Shown: positions 7,371 to 15,863, numbered from the stretch's first letter. The stretch is 64,000 nt of DNA from Streptomyces sp. NBC_00425 (GCF_036030735.1 NZ_CP107928.1:4526001-4590000), one strand, 5' to 3'. Notes: generated by a model not told the origin, from the sequence alone. Program-made: numbers and translations.

Positions 7371-8486
7371 ATGAGTACCGCCGCAGGCCCGGTCCTGAGC
7401 GTGAAGGCGCTCAACCGCGCCTTGATCCACCGCCAGTTGCTCGCCGAGCGGTCCACGATGTCGCCCGCCGGGGCAGTCGCCCATCTGGCCGGGCTGCAGG
7501 CCCAGGCCCCCAACCCGCCGTACATCGGGCTGTGGACCCGGCTCGCGGACTTCGCGGTCGAGGACCTGGCGGTCCTGGTCCGGGAGCGGAAGGTGGTGCG
7601 CATCGCCCTGATGCGCTCCACGATCCACCTCGTCACCGACGACGACTGCCTCGCCCTGCGTCCGCTGCTGGCCGAGATGCTGGCCCGCACGGTCAAGGGG
7701 CAGTTCGGCCGGCAGGTCGCGGGCCTGGCCACCGACGAGATCGCCAAGCTGGGCGCGGAGCTGGCCGAGGAGCGCACGCTGACCTTCGCCGAGCTGGGCG
7801 CGCTGATGGCGGAACGCATGCCGGGGCACGATGCGAACGCGCTGGCCCAGACCGTGCGCAACCTGGTGCCGCTGGTCCAGGTCCCGCCGCGCGGCCTCTG
7901 GGGCCACAGCGGTCAGGCCGCGCACACCACCGTCGAGCGCTGGCTGGGCCGCGGACTCGATCCGGACGCCTCCCTCGACACCTATGTACGGCGCTACCTG
8001 GCCGCGTTCGGCCCGGCGAGCGTCAAGGACATGCAGAAGTGGTCCGGTCTGACCCGGCTGAAGGAGGCGTTCACCCGGCTCGGGCCGGCCCTGCGCACCT
8101 ACCGGGACGAGACCGGGACCGTGCTGTACGACCTGGCCGGGACACGGTTGCCGGATCCGTCCGAGGAGCTGCCCGCCCGGTATCTGCCCGAGTTCGACAA
8201 CATCCTGCTCTCGCACGCCGACCGGGAACGGATCATGGCTGCGGAGCACCGTCCGAGAGTCTTCACCAGCAACGGCATCATCCGCGCCACCTTCCTGATC
8301 GACGGCTTCGTGCGGGGCCTGTGGCGGATCGACCGCGCCAAGGACGCCGCCACCCTGGTCGTCGAGCCCTTCGTCCCCCTGGCACGCCGGGACGTCGCCG
8401 AACTGACCGAGGAGGGGGAGCGGCTGCTGAGCTTCGCCGCCTCCGGGACCGGGCGCCACGACATCCGGTTCGAGACGGTCGGCTGA
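7371..8486 (+). CDS. AlkZ-like DNA glycosylase (winged-helix HTH_42 family), probable self-resistance
   Basis: A 371-residue winged-helix protein of the AlkZ/YcaQ superfamily. AlkZ excises bulky azinomycin adducts from DNA, and homologues protect producers of alkylating aromatic polyketides such as trioxacarcin and hedamycin. Landmarks are the N-terminal ALNRALIHRQLLAERS, HLAGLQAQAPNPPYIGLW, IALMRSTIHLVTDDD and, near the C-terminus, VFTSNGIIRATFLIDGFVRGLW. The catalytic-type Q-hydrophobic-Q motif is present as Gln43-Ala-Gln45. This is the AlkZ form and not the Q-phi-D form of E. coli YcaQ. It is tightly coupled to the MDR gene (2-bp gap) with no strong ribosome-binding site of its own. The resistance role is inferred from the family and the cluster context. 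Confidence 0.85.
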   Translation: MSTAAGPVLSVKALNRALIHRQLLAERSTMSPAGAVAHLAGLQAQAPNPPYIGLWTRLADFAVEDLAVLVRERKVVRIALMRSTIHLVTDDDCLALRPLLAEMLARTVKGQFGRQVAGLATDEIAKLGAELAEERTLTFAELGALMAERMPGHDANALAQTVRNLVPLVQVPPRGLWGHSGQAAHTTVERWLGRGLDPDASLDTYVRRYLAAFGPASVKDMQKWSGLTRLKEAFTRLGPALRTYRDETGTVLYDLAGTRLPDPSEELPARYLPEFDNILLSHADRERIMAAEHRPRVFTSNGIIRATFLIDGFVRGLWRIDRAKDAATLVVEPFVPLARRDVAELTEEGERLLSFAASGTGRHDIRFETVG

Positions 8487-8519
8487 CATCCGCGCGCCCA
8501 CATCCGAGGAGCCACTCCC

Positions 8520-9632
8520 ATGACCGTCGCCACCCTCTCCACCCGCGACCTGTCGGCGGCGGCCGGCGAGCTGGCCGGCCTGTCGGCCGGGCACGCCGCG
8601 GCCGCCGACGCCGCCGGCCGTCTGTCCACGGACGTCGTCACCGCCCTGCGCGCGAGCGGATTCGCGCGGCACTTCGTCTCCGCCCGCTACGGCGGGACCG
8701 AGGGGACCGTCGCCGACTTCGTGCAGGGCGTGCTGCGCGTGTCGGCGTCGTGCGCCGCCACCGGCTGGTGCGTCGCGCTGCTGGCCGCGTCCTCCCGCTA
8801 CGCGGCGCACCTGCCCGAGCAGGGGCACGAGAAGCTGTGGGGCTCGGGCGCCGACGCCCTCATCGCCACCGGCCTGGTGCCGGCGGGCACGGCCGGACCG
8901 GCGGAGAACGGCTACCGGCTCTCCGGCCGCTGGCAGTACATCAGCGGCGTCGACTTCGCGGACTGGGTGCTGTTGTGCGCGAACGTGTCCGGGGAGGACG
9001 CGGGGCCGCGCTTCTTCGCGCTGCCCCGTGGGACCTTCGGCGTGGTGCAGTCCTGGGACTGCGTCGGCATGCGGGCCACCGGCAGCCACACCGTGGTGGT
9101 CGACGACGTGTTCGTCCCGGCCCATCTGTCCTTCGCCCGCGCGGAGATGGAGACCGGCGTCAACAGCTGGTCTCCGCTGCCCGCGCACAACATCCCCTTC
9201 CAGGCGATCGGGGCCACCACCTTCGCCGCCCCCGCCGTGGGCGCCGCGCAGGGTGCGCTGGCGGCCGCCGTCCGCGTGCTGAAGGGCAAGCGGCTCACCG
9301 AGGCGGTGCAGATCGAGCTGGTCAGGGCGACGGCGCGGATCGACTCGGCGCGTCATCTGGTCGAGCAGAACGCCGCCGTCATCGACGACCGTACTTTCAC
9401 GCCAACCTTTTTGGCACGCAATCAGCGGAATGCCTCGTTCGCCGGCGAACAGGCGGCCGAAGCCGTCACGGCGCTGGTGCGCGTGACGGGCACGGCGGGG
9501 CTCAGCGGCTCGGGTGAGCTGCAACGCGTCTGGCGGGACGTCACGACGGCGACGAGCCATGTGGCGCTGCGCTACGACATCACCCGCGCAGCGGCGAACT
9601 ACAGCACGGCACTTATCGAACAAGCCATCTGA
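8520..9632 (+). CDS. FMN-type flavoprotein monooxygenase, acyl-CoA dehydrogenase fold (ActVA-ORF5/HpaB-like)
   Basis: A 370-residue protein with acyl-CoA dehydrogenase fold, of the branch that serves as the oxygenase of two-component flavin monooxygenases (ActVA-ORF5, HpaH, HsaA type). Visible motifs are SASCAATGWCVALLAAS, GYRLSGRWQYISGVDFADWVLL, and GMRATGSHTVVVDDVFVP, which is characteristic of this branch. It likely hydroxylates an aromatic ring with reduced FMN. No dedicated flavin reductase gene is seen nearby, although the azoreductase-like protein or a housekeeping enzyme could supply FMNH2. It starts at ATG 8520 with GAGGAG upstream. It is the third gene of the 6355-9632 operon. Confidence 0.85.
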   Translation: MTVATLSTRDLSAAAGELAGLSAGHAAAADAAGRLSTDVVTALRASGFARHFVSARYGGTEGTVADFVQGVLRVSASCAATGWCVALLAASSRYAAHLPEQGHEKLWGSGADALIATGLVPAGTAGPAENGYRLSGRWQYISGVDFADWVLLCANVSGEDAGPRFFALPRGTFGVVQSWDCVGMRATGSHTVVVDDVFVPAHLSFARAEMETGVNSWSPLPAHNIPFQAIGATTFAAPAVGAAQGALAAAVRVLKGKRLTEAVQIELVRATARIDSARHLVEQNAAVIDDRTFTPTFLARNQRNASFAGEQAAEAVTALVRVTGTAGLSGSGELQRVWRDVTTATSHVALRYDITRAAANYSTALIEQAI

Positions 9633-9676
9633 GGAAACTTGCGTACACGGCCAGATTCCGATGCTTGAATGACCAC

Positions 9677-10282
9677 GTGATCAGAGTCTTGCTGGCTGAG
9701 GATCTCCACATGCTGCGCAGGGCACTCGTCTCCCTGCTGAGCCTCGAAGGGGACATTGAGGTCGTCGCGGAGCTGTCGAACGGTTCGGAGGTCGTGGCGC
9801 GCGCACTGGAGTGCCGGCCCGACGTCGCCGTGCTGGACATCGACCTCCCGGGCACGGACGGGATCAGCGTGGCGTCCGCGCTGTACACCACGCTCCCGGA
9901 GTGCCGCACGCTGATCCTCACCGGTCTGGGGCAGCCGGGTCACCTGCGCCGGGCGGTGGCGGCGCACGCCCAGGGCTTCCTGCCCAAGGACGCCGAGCCG
10001 GAGCGGCTGACCGCCGCGATCCGGGCCATCGCCAGGGGCGAGCGCGCGTTCGACGCGACGCTCGCCCTCGCCGCGCTGGAGACCGAGCCGGGTGCGCTCA
10101 CCTCACGCGAGGTCGAGGTGCTGCGGCTGGCGGCCCAGGGCGAGGAGGCGGCCCAGATAGCGAGGAAGCTCCACCTCGCCACCGGCACCGTGCGCAACTA
10201 CCTGACCACCGCGGTCACCAAGCTGGGCGCCCGCAACCGGGTGGACGCCATCAGGATCGCCCGCGAATCAGGCTGGCTGTGA
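9677..10282 (+). CDS. NarL/LuxR-family response regulator (DesR-like)
   Basis: A 201-residue two-domain regulator. The receiver domain has RVLLAEDLHMLRRAL, the phosphoacceptor Asp54 in VAVLDIDLPG, Thr in LILTG and Lys in FLPKDAEP. The C-terminal LuxR helix-turn-helix is LTSREVEVLRLAAQGEEAAQIARKL. GTG at 9677 gives the standard VIRVLLAED start. TTG at 9665 in the same frame is possible, and neither has a strong ribosome-binding site. It converges on the histidine kinase at 10359-11582 with 76 bp between them, and the pair is of the DesK/DesR type. Its target genes are unknown. Confidence 0.88.
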   Translation: MIRVLLAEDLHMLRRALVSLLSLEGDIEVVAELSNGSEVVARALECRPDVAVLDIDLPGTDGISVASALYTTLPECRTLILTGLGQPGHLRRAVAAHAQGFLPKDAEPERLTAAIRAIARGERAFDATLALAALETEPGALTSREVEVLRLAAQGEEAAQIARKLHLATGTVRNYLTTAVTKLGARNRVDAIRIARESGWL

Positions 10283-10358
10283 CCCGCCCCGCGCGGCAGA
10301 CCCCGTAACACCGCCCGCGCGGCCCACCGAGTGCCACCCCGCCCCGTCGCGCCCGCCG

Positions 10359-11582
10359 TCAGGACGGTACGGGCGTCCGAGTAGGCACCGGGACCTCGCC
10401 CAGCGGCATCTCCAGGCGGAGTTCGAACCAGCCGTTGCCGTCGGCGCCGGCGGTGAGTCGTCCGCCGAGGCGTTCCACCCGGAACGTCAGGTTCTTGATG
10501 CCGCTGCCGCCCCCCTGCTCCACGCACGGCGCCGACCCGGCGCGGGCCACACCGTCGTTGGCCAGCCGGAACCAGACCGCGCCGGCCCGGCGGCCGGTCT
10601 CGATCTCGCAGTGCCTGACCTCGCTGTGGCGCAGGATGTTGGTCAGCCCCTCGCGGAACACCGTGGCCAGCACGGTGTCCACATCGGTCGACAGCGAGTC
10701 GGACGCCACGTTCACCTTCGCCTGCACACCGAGCATCGAGAGCATCGCCTGGGCGGCGCGCACCTCGTCGCACAGGGACATCTCCCGATACCCGTGGGCG
10801 ACCGCGCGGACGTCGGCGAGCGCCTGCCGGGAGATGTCGAGGACCTCGGAGATCTCCTGCCGGGTCTGGTCGGCGGTCACCGGCGTCAGCCGGTAGGCGA
10901 GCTCGCATTTCAGGGTGATCGTGGACAGGCTGTAGCCGAGCAGGTCGTGCAGGTCCCGGGCGAAGCGCAACCGCTCCTGGGTGACCGCGAACTGCGCCAG
11001 CTCGGCGCGGGACCGGTGCACCTCGGAGACCAGGTCGGTCAGCCGGGACAGGCCGAACACCACGAGCCCGGTCAGGATCGTGGAGACGGTCGTGTAAGAA
11101 ACGTTCCGCCAGCCGAGCCCGACGCCGAACTGCAGCAGGTCCGTGCTCAGCACGACCAGGCCGAACGCCGTCCACCCCTGACGCGCGTCGCGCAGCACCA
11201 GCAGCGCCGACCCCGCCAGCAGCCCGGGCAACGGCAGCCAGGCCAGACCGAACTGCAGGAAGGGCACATAGGTCAGCAGCGCCTGCAGAAGCAGCAGGAA
11301 CCACCGGTGCCGGCCCAGCCGCGAAGCCAGTCCGGGCGCCACCCTCGGCAGCAGCCGCGGGAAGGAGATGAAGAACTGCAGCGCAAGCACCAGTGCGAGC
11401 AGCCCCAGCGCCACGGCCAGCCGGGCCGCCGAGTGCGGGGCGGCCGTCAGATAGGTGACCGCCACGAAGCCGAAGGCCAGCAGGACGACCGTGGTGATGC
11501 CCGCCGCGATCCTGGGTGCGAGGTGCGCTGCCGCCGCCTCGGCCTCATCGGCCTGCAGATCGTTGGGTTCCATAGGTTCCAT
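10359..11582 (-). CDS. Sensor histidine kinase (HisKA_3/DesK type)
   Basis: A 407-residue membrane histidine kinase. Residues about 25-195 contain five or six hydrophobic segments (GITTVVLLAFGFVAVTYL; LALVLALQFFIS; LLLLQALLTYVPFLQFGLA; VSTILTGLVVFGLS). The dimerisation/phosphotransfer helix RLRFARDLHDLLGYSLSTIT has the phospho-His near residue 213. The ATPase N-box is FREGLTNILRHS, with a G-rich box GGGSGIKNLTFRVERLGG. It lies directly downstream of the SagB gene on the same strand, with its own promoter-like sequence in the gap. It probably phosphorylates the convergent response regulator at 9677-10282. ATG at 11573 is an alternative start. Confidence 0.9.
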   Translation of the reverse strand: MEPMEPNDLQADEAEAAAAHLAPRIAAGITTVVLLAFGFVAVTYLTAAPHSAARLAVALGLLALVLALQFFISFPRLLPRVAPGLASRLGRHRWFLLLLQALLTYVPFLQFGLAWLPLPGLLAGSALLVLRDARQGWTAFGLVVLSTDLLQFGVGLGWRNVSYTTVSTILTGLVVFGLSRLTDLVSEVHRSRAELAQFAVTQERLRFARDLHDLLGYSLSTITLKCELAYRLTPVTADQTRQEISEVLDISRQALADVRAVAHGYREMSLCDEVRAAQAMLSMLGVQAKVNVASDSLSTDVDTVLATVFREGLTNILRHSEVRHCEIETGRRAGAVWFRLANDGVARAGSAPCVEQGGGSGIKNLTFRVERLGGRLTAGADGNGWFELRLEMPLGEVPVPTRTPVPS

Positions 11583-11629
11583 GCCGTCTCGACCGCTCCC
11601 CCGCCCCGAGTCCCAGCTGGTGAAAGCGC

Positions 11630-11658
11630 ACCATACCGGTCTTCCGACAGGCCCTCAA
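11630..11658 (-). promoter_or_regulatory. HrdB-type promoter of the histidine kinase
   Basis: On the minus strand TTGAGG (11658-11653) is followed after exactly 17 nt by TATGGT (11635-11630). This is a good match to the vegetative Streptomyces consensus TTGAC(A/G)-N17-TANNNT. It lies between the SagB stop and the kinase start and suggests the kinase can be expressed independently of the RiPP genes. Confidence 0.6.
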
Positions 11659-11663
11659 GTCCC

Positions 11664-13199
11664 TCAACTCAGCGGTATACGACTCGAGATGACCATGTCT
11701 CCGATACTGGACTCCACCCGCCAGTCCAGACCGACGGCCCGCTGAAAGGCGTCCGCGTCACCGACCGGCAGGACGCGGGACTGCAGTCCCATGGCACGTG
11801 CCACCAACGTCAGTGTCTGCTGGAGCGCTCCCACGTCCTTGAGGACGTTGCTGTAGGCGGTGCCGCTGAACTTGTAGGCGGCGCGCGCGAACCGGGCGGA
11901 TATGGCGATGAGCAACGTCGGCTCCCCGTCCGGGCCCGGCTCCCCGCTGCGCGCCGCGCCCGCCAGGTCGGCCGCGGCGCCGGGATCGCCGCCCATCCGC
12001 TCCAGGCAGTGGTCGAGCGGCCGGTAGTGGTACGCGCCCGGCGGCAGACAGGACGCCCCCTCGTCGGCCAGGACGTAGACCTCCAGCGCGTAACTGTCGT
12101 CGACGCTGAGGTACGGGCGCTCGCTCGTCGGGTAGCCGGCCGGATCGAAGTCGGCCGGCGGCAGCAGGGAGCGGACCCGGGCCGACCGGTACAGCAGCGC
12201 GCCGAGCCGGTCCAACGACAGCTCGCCGTCCTCGACGGCGGGCCGGGAGCCGGGCTCCAGCACCGCGGTGAGGGACGGGTCGGCGGCCGCCGGCCCGTCG
12301 AGGTCGGGCCGGGTGAGCGCGATCCGGTGCGCGGGGCGGACCGGGTCCGGTGCGGCCGGCGGCTTGACCACCGGCGGCGGGGGCATCCGTCCGACCTGGG
12401 CGAACGCGGCTCCGCGCGGGCGGCCGAAGCGCTCCCGGCGGCTGCCGGAGTGCACCATCAGCTCGTCCGGTGACCAGCCGGTGAGCGCGGGGTCGCGGTC
12501 CTCCGCGAAGACGGGCCCGTCGCCGCCCGGACCGTGCCCGGCGGGCTCGTCCGCGACCACCAGCACGCCGGCGGCGACCAGATACGACCGGACCGCCTCC
12601 ACCACGGGAAGGTGCGGCGCGTCGAGGTCGTCCGCCGAGCCGTCGATGCGGCCCAGCATCCCCATGACGCCCGGGTGGTGCAGCTCGACCTTGTGGTCGA
12701 CGAGCGAGGACTCGACCGACAGGCCGCCCGGCGCACAGCGGATCACAGCGAACCGGGAGAGCCTGCAGACCCGGCCCAGCAGCGGCTTCAGCCGGGTGAA
12801 CCGGGCCTGCCCGGAGATCGGCACCACGGACAGCAGCGGCACCGCACCGACGGCCAGCGTGCGCACCACCAGGTGCTGCAGCGGCCGGAGTTCGTCCAGC
12901 AGCTTCTCCGCGCCGCCGGGCGAGTCCGACGCCGAGGCCAGGATGTTGGGGATGGCCGACGGGCCGAGCTGCATCCGGCGCACGGCCTCGCGCAGGGCGG
13001 CGCTGGGCTCCTTGATCCGCAGATCCTCCCAGGGCGTCTCCAGCAGGAGGGCGTCCTCGGGATCGGTGTCCGGATCGACAACGATGTCCGGCCTCAGGGA
13101 CCACAGATTGACCAGTTGGGGGGCGAGACTGCCAAGGTGCACGGCTGATCCAAGGTGGGGGGACGGTCGCGATCGCTGGGGAATCACGGGGACGGTCAC
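11664..13199 (-). CDS. SagB-type FMN-dependent azoline dehydrogenase
   Basis: A 511-residue protein of the SagB/ThcOx nitroreductase family, which oxidises thiazolines and oxazolines to azoles in RiPP (TOMM) biosynthesis. The C-terminal half carries the family landmarks: SERPYLSVDDSYALEVYVL, CLPPGAYHYRPLDHCLERM, and AYKFSGTAYSNVLKDVGALQ followed by QTLTLVARAMGLQSRVLP. The N-terminal half is less conserved. GTG at 13199 is chosen because it overlaps the YcaO stop (GTGA), giving translational coupling. The longer in-frame extension upstream is Arg/Pro-rich sequence antisense to nothing conserved and overlaps the YcaO gene. It is the last gene of the peptide-YcaO-SagB operon. Confidence 0.85.
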   Translation of the reverse strand: MTVPVIPQRSRPSPHLGSAVHLGSLAPQLVNLWSLRPDIVVDPDTDPEDALLLETPWEDLRIKEPSAALREAVRRMQLGPSAIPNILASASDSPGGAEKLLDELRPLQHLVVRTLAVGAVPLLSVVPISGQARFTRLKPLLGRVCRLSRFAVIRCAPGGLSVESSLVDHKVELHHPGVMGMLGRIDGSADDLDAPHLPVVEAVRSYLVAAGVLVVADEPAGHGPGGDGPVFAEDRDPALTGWSPDELMVHSGSRRERFGRPRGAAFAQVGRMPPPPVVKPPAAPDPVRPAHRIALTRPDLDGPAAADPSLTAVLEPGSRPAVEDGELSLDRLGALLYRSARVRSLLPPADFDPAGYPTSERPYLSVDDSYALEVYVLADEGASCLPPGAYHYRPLDHCLERMGGDPGAAADLAGAARSGEPGPDGEPTLLIAISARFARAAYKFSGTAYSNVLKDVGALQQTLTLVARAMGLQSRVLPVGDADAFQRAVGLDWRVESSIGDMVISSRIPLS

Positions 13200-15460
13200 A
13201 GGAACAGGGGGACCGGGTTGAGGTCCTCGTAGCGGGTCGGTTCGGTCAGGTCTTTGCTTCGCACCGGCACGTCGTAGAGACGACCGGGTGCGAACCGGGC
13301 CCAGTGGGGGCGGAGCCCGGGGACGATGACGCGGGCCACCGGCAGCCCCACGTCGGGACGGGTCTGGTCGAGCACGAGCATGTCCAGTCCGGCCTCGCGG
13401 ACGATCCGCTCCGCCTCGGCGACATCCTCCCGCAGATCGGCCCGGGCCCGGTACGGGTGGGTGTCCGCGTTCGTCGCTGGACGCTCCGGATCCGGCCGCA
13501 GATAAGGGAGTTCGGCGGCCCGGGCGGTGCGCATCCAGCGCAGCGCCTCGGCGTCGTCGGTGCCGTATCCGGTGCCGTCGGCGCCGGCGTCCACGACGTA
13601 GGGGAGCATCTGGTTCAGTTCGGTGAGGGCGCGGTGCAGCGCGATCCGGGGATCGAAGTGCGCGCCGAAGCCGAGCGTGATGTCCTCCCCGGCCTTGTCC
13701 GTGCGGCGGGACAGGGCGACGACCGTGGGAATGCCGAGGTCGGCGGTGAGGTCGAGGGCCCACACCTCGCGGTTCAGGCCGGCGTGGACCGTGCGCAGTT
13801 CGGCGATCCAGGGGTCCTCGAAGGAGCCGAGGTCCAGCCCGGGCCGGCGCAGCCGGTTGTACCACCACAGGGCTACGGCGTCCCGCTCGACGAGCTCCAG
13901 GAACCCCTGGAGCACCGCGTCCTCGAGAGAGGCGCCCGCGGCCACGCCGTTGGAGGTGGCGAGGCAGTACGGGCGGCCCGCGAGGCGGGAGGCGCCGAAG
14001 TAGAGCAGGGCCGTGGGCAGCAGCCTGCGCCGCTCTTCGGTGAGCGACCACACCGGGGTCCACTCGATCTCCCGGCCCTCGTCGAAGGGTTCGCAGACCT
14101 GCTGGAACGCGCCGTGTCCGGCGTTCCAGCGCGCGCGGCCGGTGAACTGGGCTGCGGCGAAGAGCTGGACGGAGTCGGGGTGGACGGCCTCCTCGCCGAG
14201 CGCGTCGTAGCTCGCGTGCAGCATCGGCTCGTCGCCCTGGAGGTGGCCGCTGTGCCGCTCCAGCACCTCGGCCAGCGCGCTCACCTTCGCCCGCAGCGGG
14301 GTGCTGCCCTTGCCCGCGCTGGTGGCGCGCAGCCCGGTGCGCCAGCCGCGCGGGTCGTGGTGGGTCAGGGCCAGGTTGTGTCCGGCGTGGAACACGTTGA
14401 GGAAGGCCGGCCCGCGCGGGTCACGGCGTATCTCCCGGACGAGGCCGGTGAGCGGGTCCACGTGACGGCCGTAGCGCCGGAGCATCTCCTCCGGGCCGAG
14501 GGCCCGGTGCCCGCCGCCGCCGCTGTCCGCCTTGGGCCGGGACGTCAGCACCACGGGCGCCTCGACCCTGGCGGCGACCAGCGTGGGGTCGCCGCAGTCC
14601 GGGCACTGCGGGCGTCGGCTCACCGGATGGTGACTGCCCGTCAGCATCAGTCCGTTCAGGGTCCACAGCGCCTCCTGGCCGGGGTGGCGCAGACCGGCCA
14701 GCCACTTGACCGCCTCCAGCACGGCCAGGTGGAGCCCGGCGAGCAGGCTCGCCGGGACCGCGCAGGGCCGGCGGGGCAGCGGGCCGGAGCGGCCCAGCCC
14801 CTGCTGGAGCCGGGCCTCGACCGGACGGCTGCGCCACAGCCGTTCGGCCAGGCAGGACCAGCACGGGCCGTCCGGCACGCCGAGGAACGGGCCGATCCAG
14901 GTCTCGGTGCCGTGCAGCTGGATCGGCAGCCAGCAGCGTCCGCCCTCCCGGTACTCCCGGTCGAGTTCGCGCAGCCGGGGATCGAGGTAGTCGTCGCAGG
15001 CCACCAGGACCAGGTCCGCCTCGGCGGCCGGCCCGGTGCGCAGGCCGGCCGCCACGGCGGCGGTGTGCAGTGTCTCGGGGCCGACGCCCCCCACCGCCAC
15101 GGTGTGCACGGTGGCCGCGGGGCGGACGGCGCCGCCGCTGAGGCCGGCGGCGTCCCAGTACGCGCGCTCCGCGGCGTCGTCGGCCCGCGACTCGGGCAGT
15201 TCGGCCAGCAGGTCGGCTTCGGTCAGACGGTCGAGCAGCCGCAGCGTTCGCTCGACCGGCAGTCGCCCTGACGCCTCCGCGAGGATGGCGTCGCGCGTCC
15301 TGGCGCCGTCCAGCAGTTCCGCGAGGTGGCAGATCTCCGCGCCGTGCAACGTGGTGACGCGTCGCCCGGACATCAGGTAGACCGCTTCCCCGGGGACGAT
15401 CTGGACCGTCAGATGCTCCTTGAAGCCCAGGCGGGGCTTCCCCGAAGCCGACCGGATCAC
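13196..15460 (-). CDS. Fused E1-like leader-binding/YcaO cyclodehydratase (TOMM biosynthesis)
   Basis: A 754-residue fusion. The N-terminal part (about 1-370) resembles the leader-binding E1-like partner: HLTVQIVPGEAVYLMSGRRV near the start, VAVGGVGPETLHT, and two zinc-type Cys pairs, CWSCLAERLW and CPDCGDP. The C-terminal part is YcaO, with the ATP-binding elements ALAEVLERHSGHLQGDE and QGFLELVERDAVALWWYNR, and a Pro-rich tail NPVPLFL in place of a full PxPxP. Such enzymes cyclise Cys/Ser/Thr of a precursor peptide to azolines using ATP. GTG at 15460 follows the precursor-gene stop by 2 bp. An earlier in-frame start would swallow the precursor gene. Confidence 0.9.
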   Translation of the reverse strand: MIRSASGKPRLGFKEHLTVQIVPGEAVYLMSGRRVTTLHGAEICHLAELLDGARTRDAILAEASGRLPVERTLRLLDRLTEADLLAELPESRADDAAERAYWDAAGLSGGAVRPAATVHTVAVGGVGPETLHTAAVAAGLRTGPAAEADLVLVACDDYLDPRLRELDREYREGGRCWLPIQLHGTETWIGPFLGVPDGPCWSCLAERLWRSRPVEARLQQGLGRSGPLPRRPCAVPASLLAGLHLAVLEAVKWLAGLRHPGQEALWTLNGLMLTGSHHPVSRRPQCPDCGDPTLVAARVEAPVVLTSRPKADSGGGGHRALGPEEMLRRYGRHVDPLTGLVREIRRDPRGPAFLNVFHAGHNLALTHHDPRGWRTGLRATSAGKGSTPLRAKVSALAEVLERHSGHLQGDEPMLHASYDALGEEAVHPDSVQLFAAAQFTGRARWNAGHGAFQQVCEPFDEGREIEWTPVWSLTEERRRLLPTALLYFGASRLAGRPYCLATSNGVAAGASLEDAVLQGFLELVERDAVALWWYNRLRRPGLDLGSFEDPWIAELRTVHAGLNREVWALDLTADLGIPTVVALSRRTDKAGEDITLGFGAHFDPRIALHRALTELNQMLPYVVDAGADGTGYGTDDAEALRWMRTARAAELPYLRPDPERPATNADTHPYRARADLREDVAEAERIVREAGLDMLVLDQTRPDVGLPVARVIVPGLRPHWARFAPGRLYDVPVRSKDLTEPTRYEDLNPVPLFL

Positions 15461-15462
15461 CG

Positions 15463-15600
15463 TCAGACCCCGCTGTGGTCCGCGGTGGCGGGCACGGCCG
15501 ACTCGGCCCAGCAGACGAAGGAGTCGGTCGGCGCGGCCCACGGGCCGGCCGGGTTGTACTCCTCGATGAACAGGTCCTCGGAAAGGTGCTGTGCGGACAT
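15463..15600 (-). CDS. Putative RiPP precursor peptide (45 aa) of the YcaO/SagB module
   Basis: A 45-codon ORF from ATG 15600 with a strong GGGGGA ribosome-binding site, ending 2 bp before the YcaO start. The N-terminal half is acidic and leader-like (LSEDLFIEEYNPAG, residues 6-19), as expected for binding the E1-like domain. The C-terminal half contains a single Cys30 in DSFVCWAESAVP, with Ser/Thr at 25, 27, 34, 39 and 43, so few residues could be cyclised. No protease cleavage motif is obvious. A longer in-frame start at 15756 adds 52 residues of unconserved composition. The precursor role is inferred from size, position and leader character. I do not recognise the peptide family. Confidence 0.7.
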   Translation of the reverse strand: MSAQHLSEDLFIEEYNPAGPWAAPTDSFVCWAESAVPATADHSGV

Positions 15601-15863
15601 GGTCTCCCCCTCGATCGTCTGTGAACCGCGTCGGGCGACGTGGTCGGTGTGACCGTGCGGTGCGCCGCCGTCCTGCGGGTCGGTGTTCTCCGCGGCTTCG
15701 GCGTCTGACCAGGAGTCTCGCCGAGAGGAGGAGGGCCGCAGTAGTGCCGCACTCACCGGCCGGTGGTGAAGAATTCATGATCGCCGGATGACCGCCTCAG
15801 CAGGCTTCGCCCCGGGCGCACCACGGGGCGCACCAGGGGTGTGCGGACCGCCGCAAACGTGCA
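15601..15863 (-). promoter_or_regulatory. Upstream region of the RiPP operon (no gene seen)
   Basis: Together with the terminator that follows, this gap separates the precursor gene from the MFS exporter gene on the same strand. It must contain the promoter of the peptide-YcaO-SagB operon. I could find neither a clear -35/-10 pair nor a SARP heptamer pair, which hints that the module is controlled separately from the polyketide genes. Confidence 0.35.

Noticed and set aside
13200..14063. N-terminal extension of the SagB gene
   Set aside because: It would overlap the YcaO gene by about 860 bp with Arg/Pro-rich sequence. GTG 13199 is translationally coupled to the YcaO stop.
15461..15778. N-terminal extension of the YcaO fusion
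   Set aside because: It would overlap the precursor peptide gene in another frame. The peptide has a strong ribosome-binding site and the YcaO homology starts after 15460.
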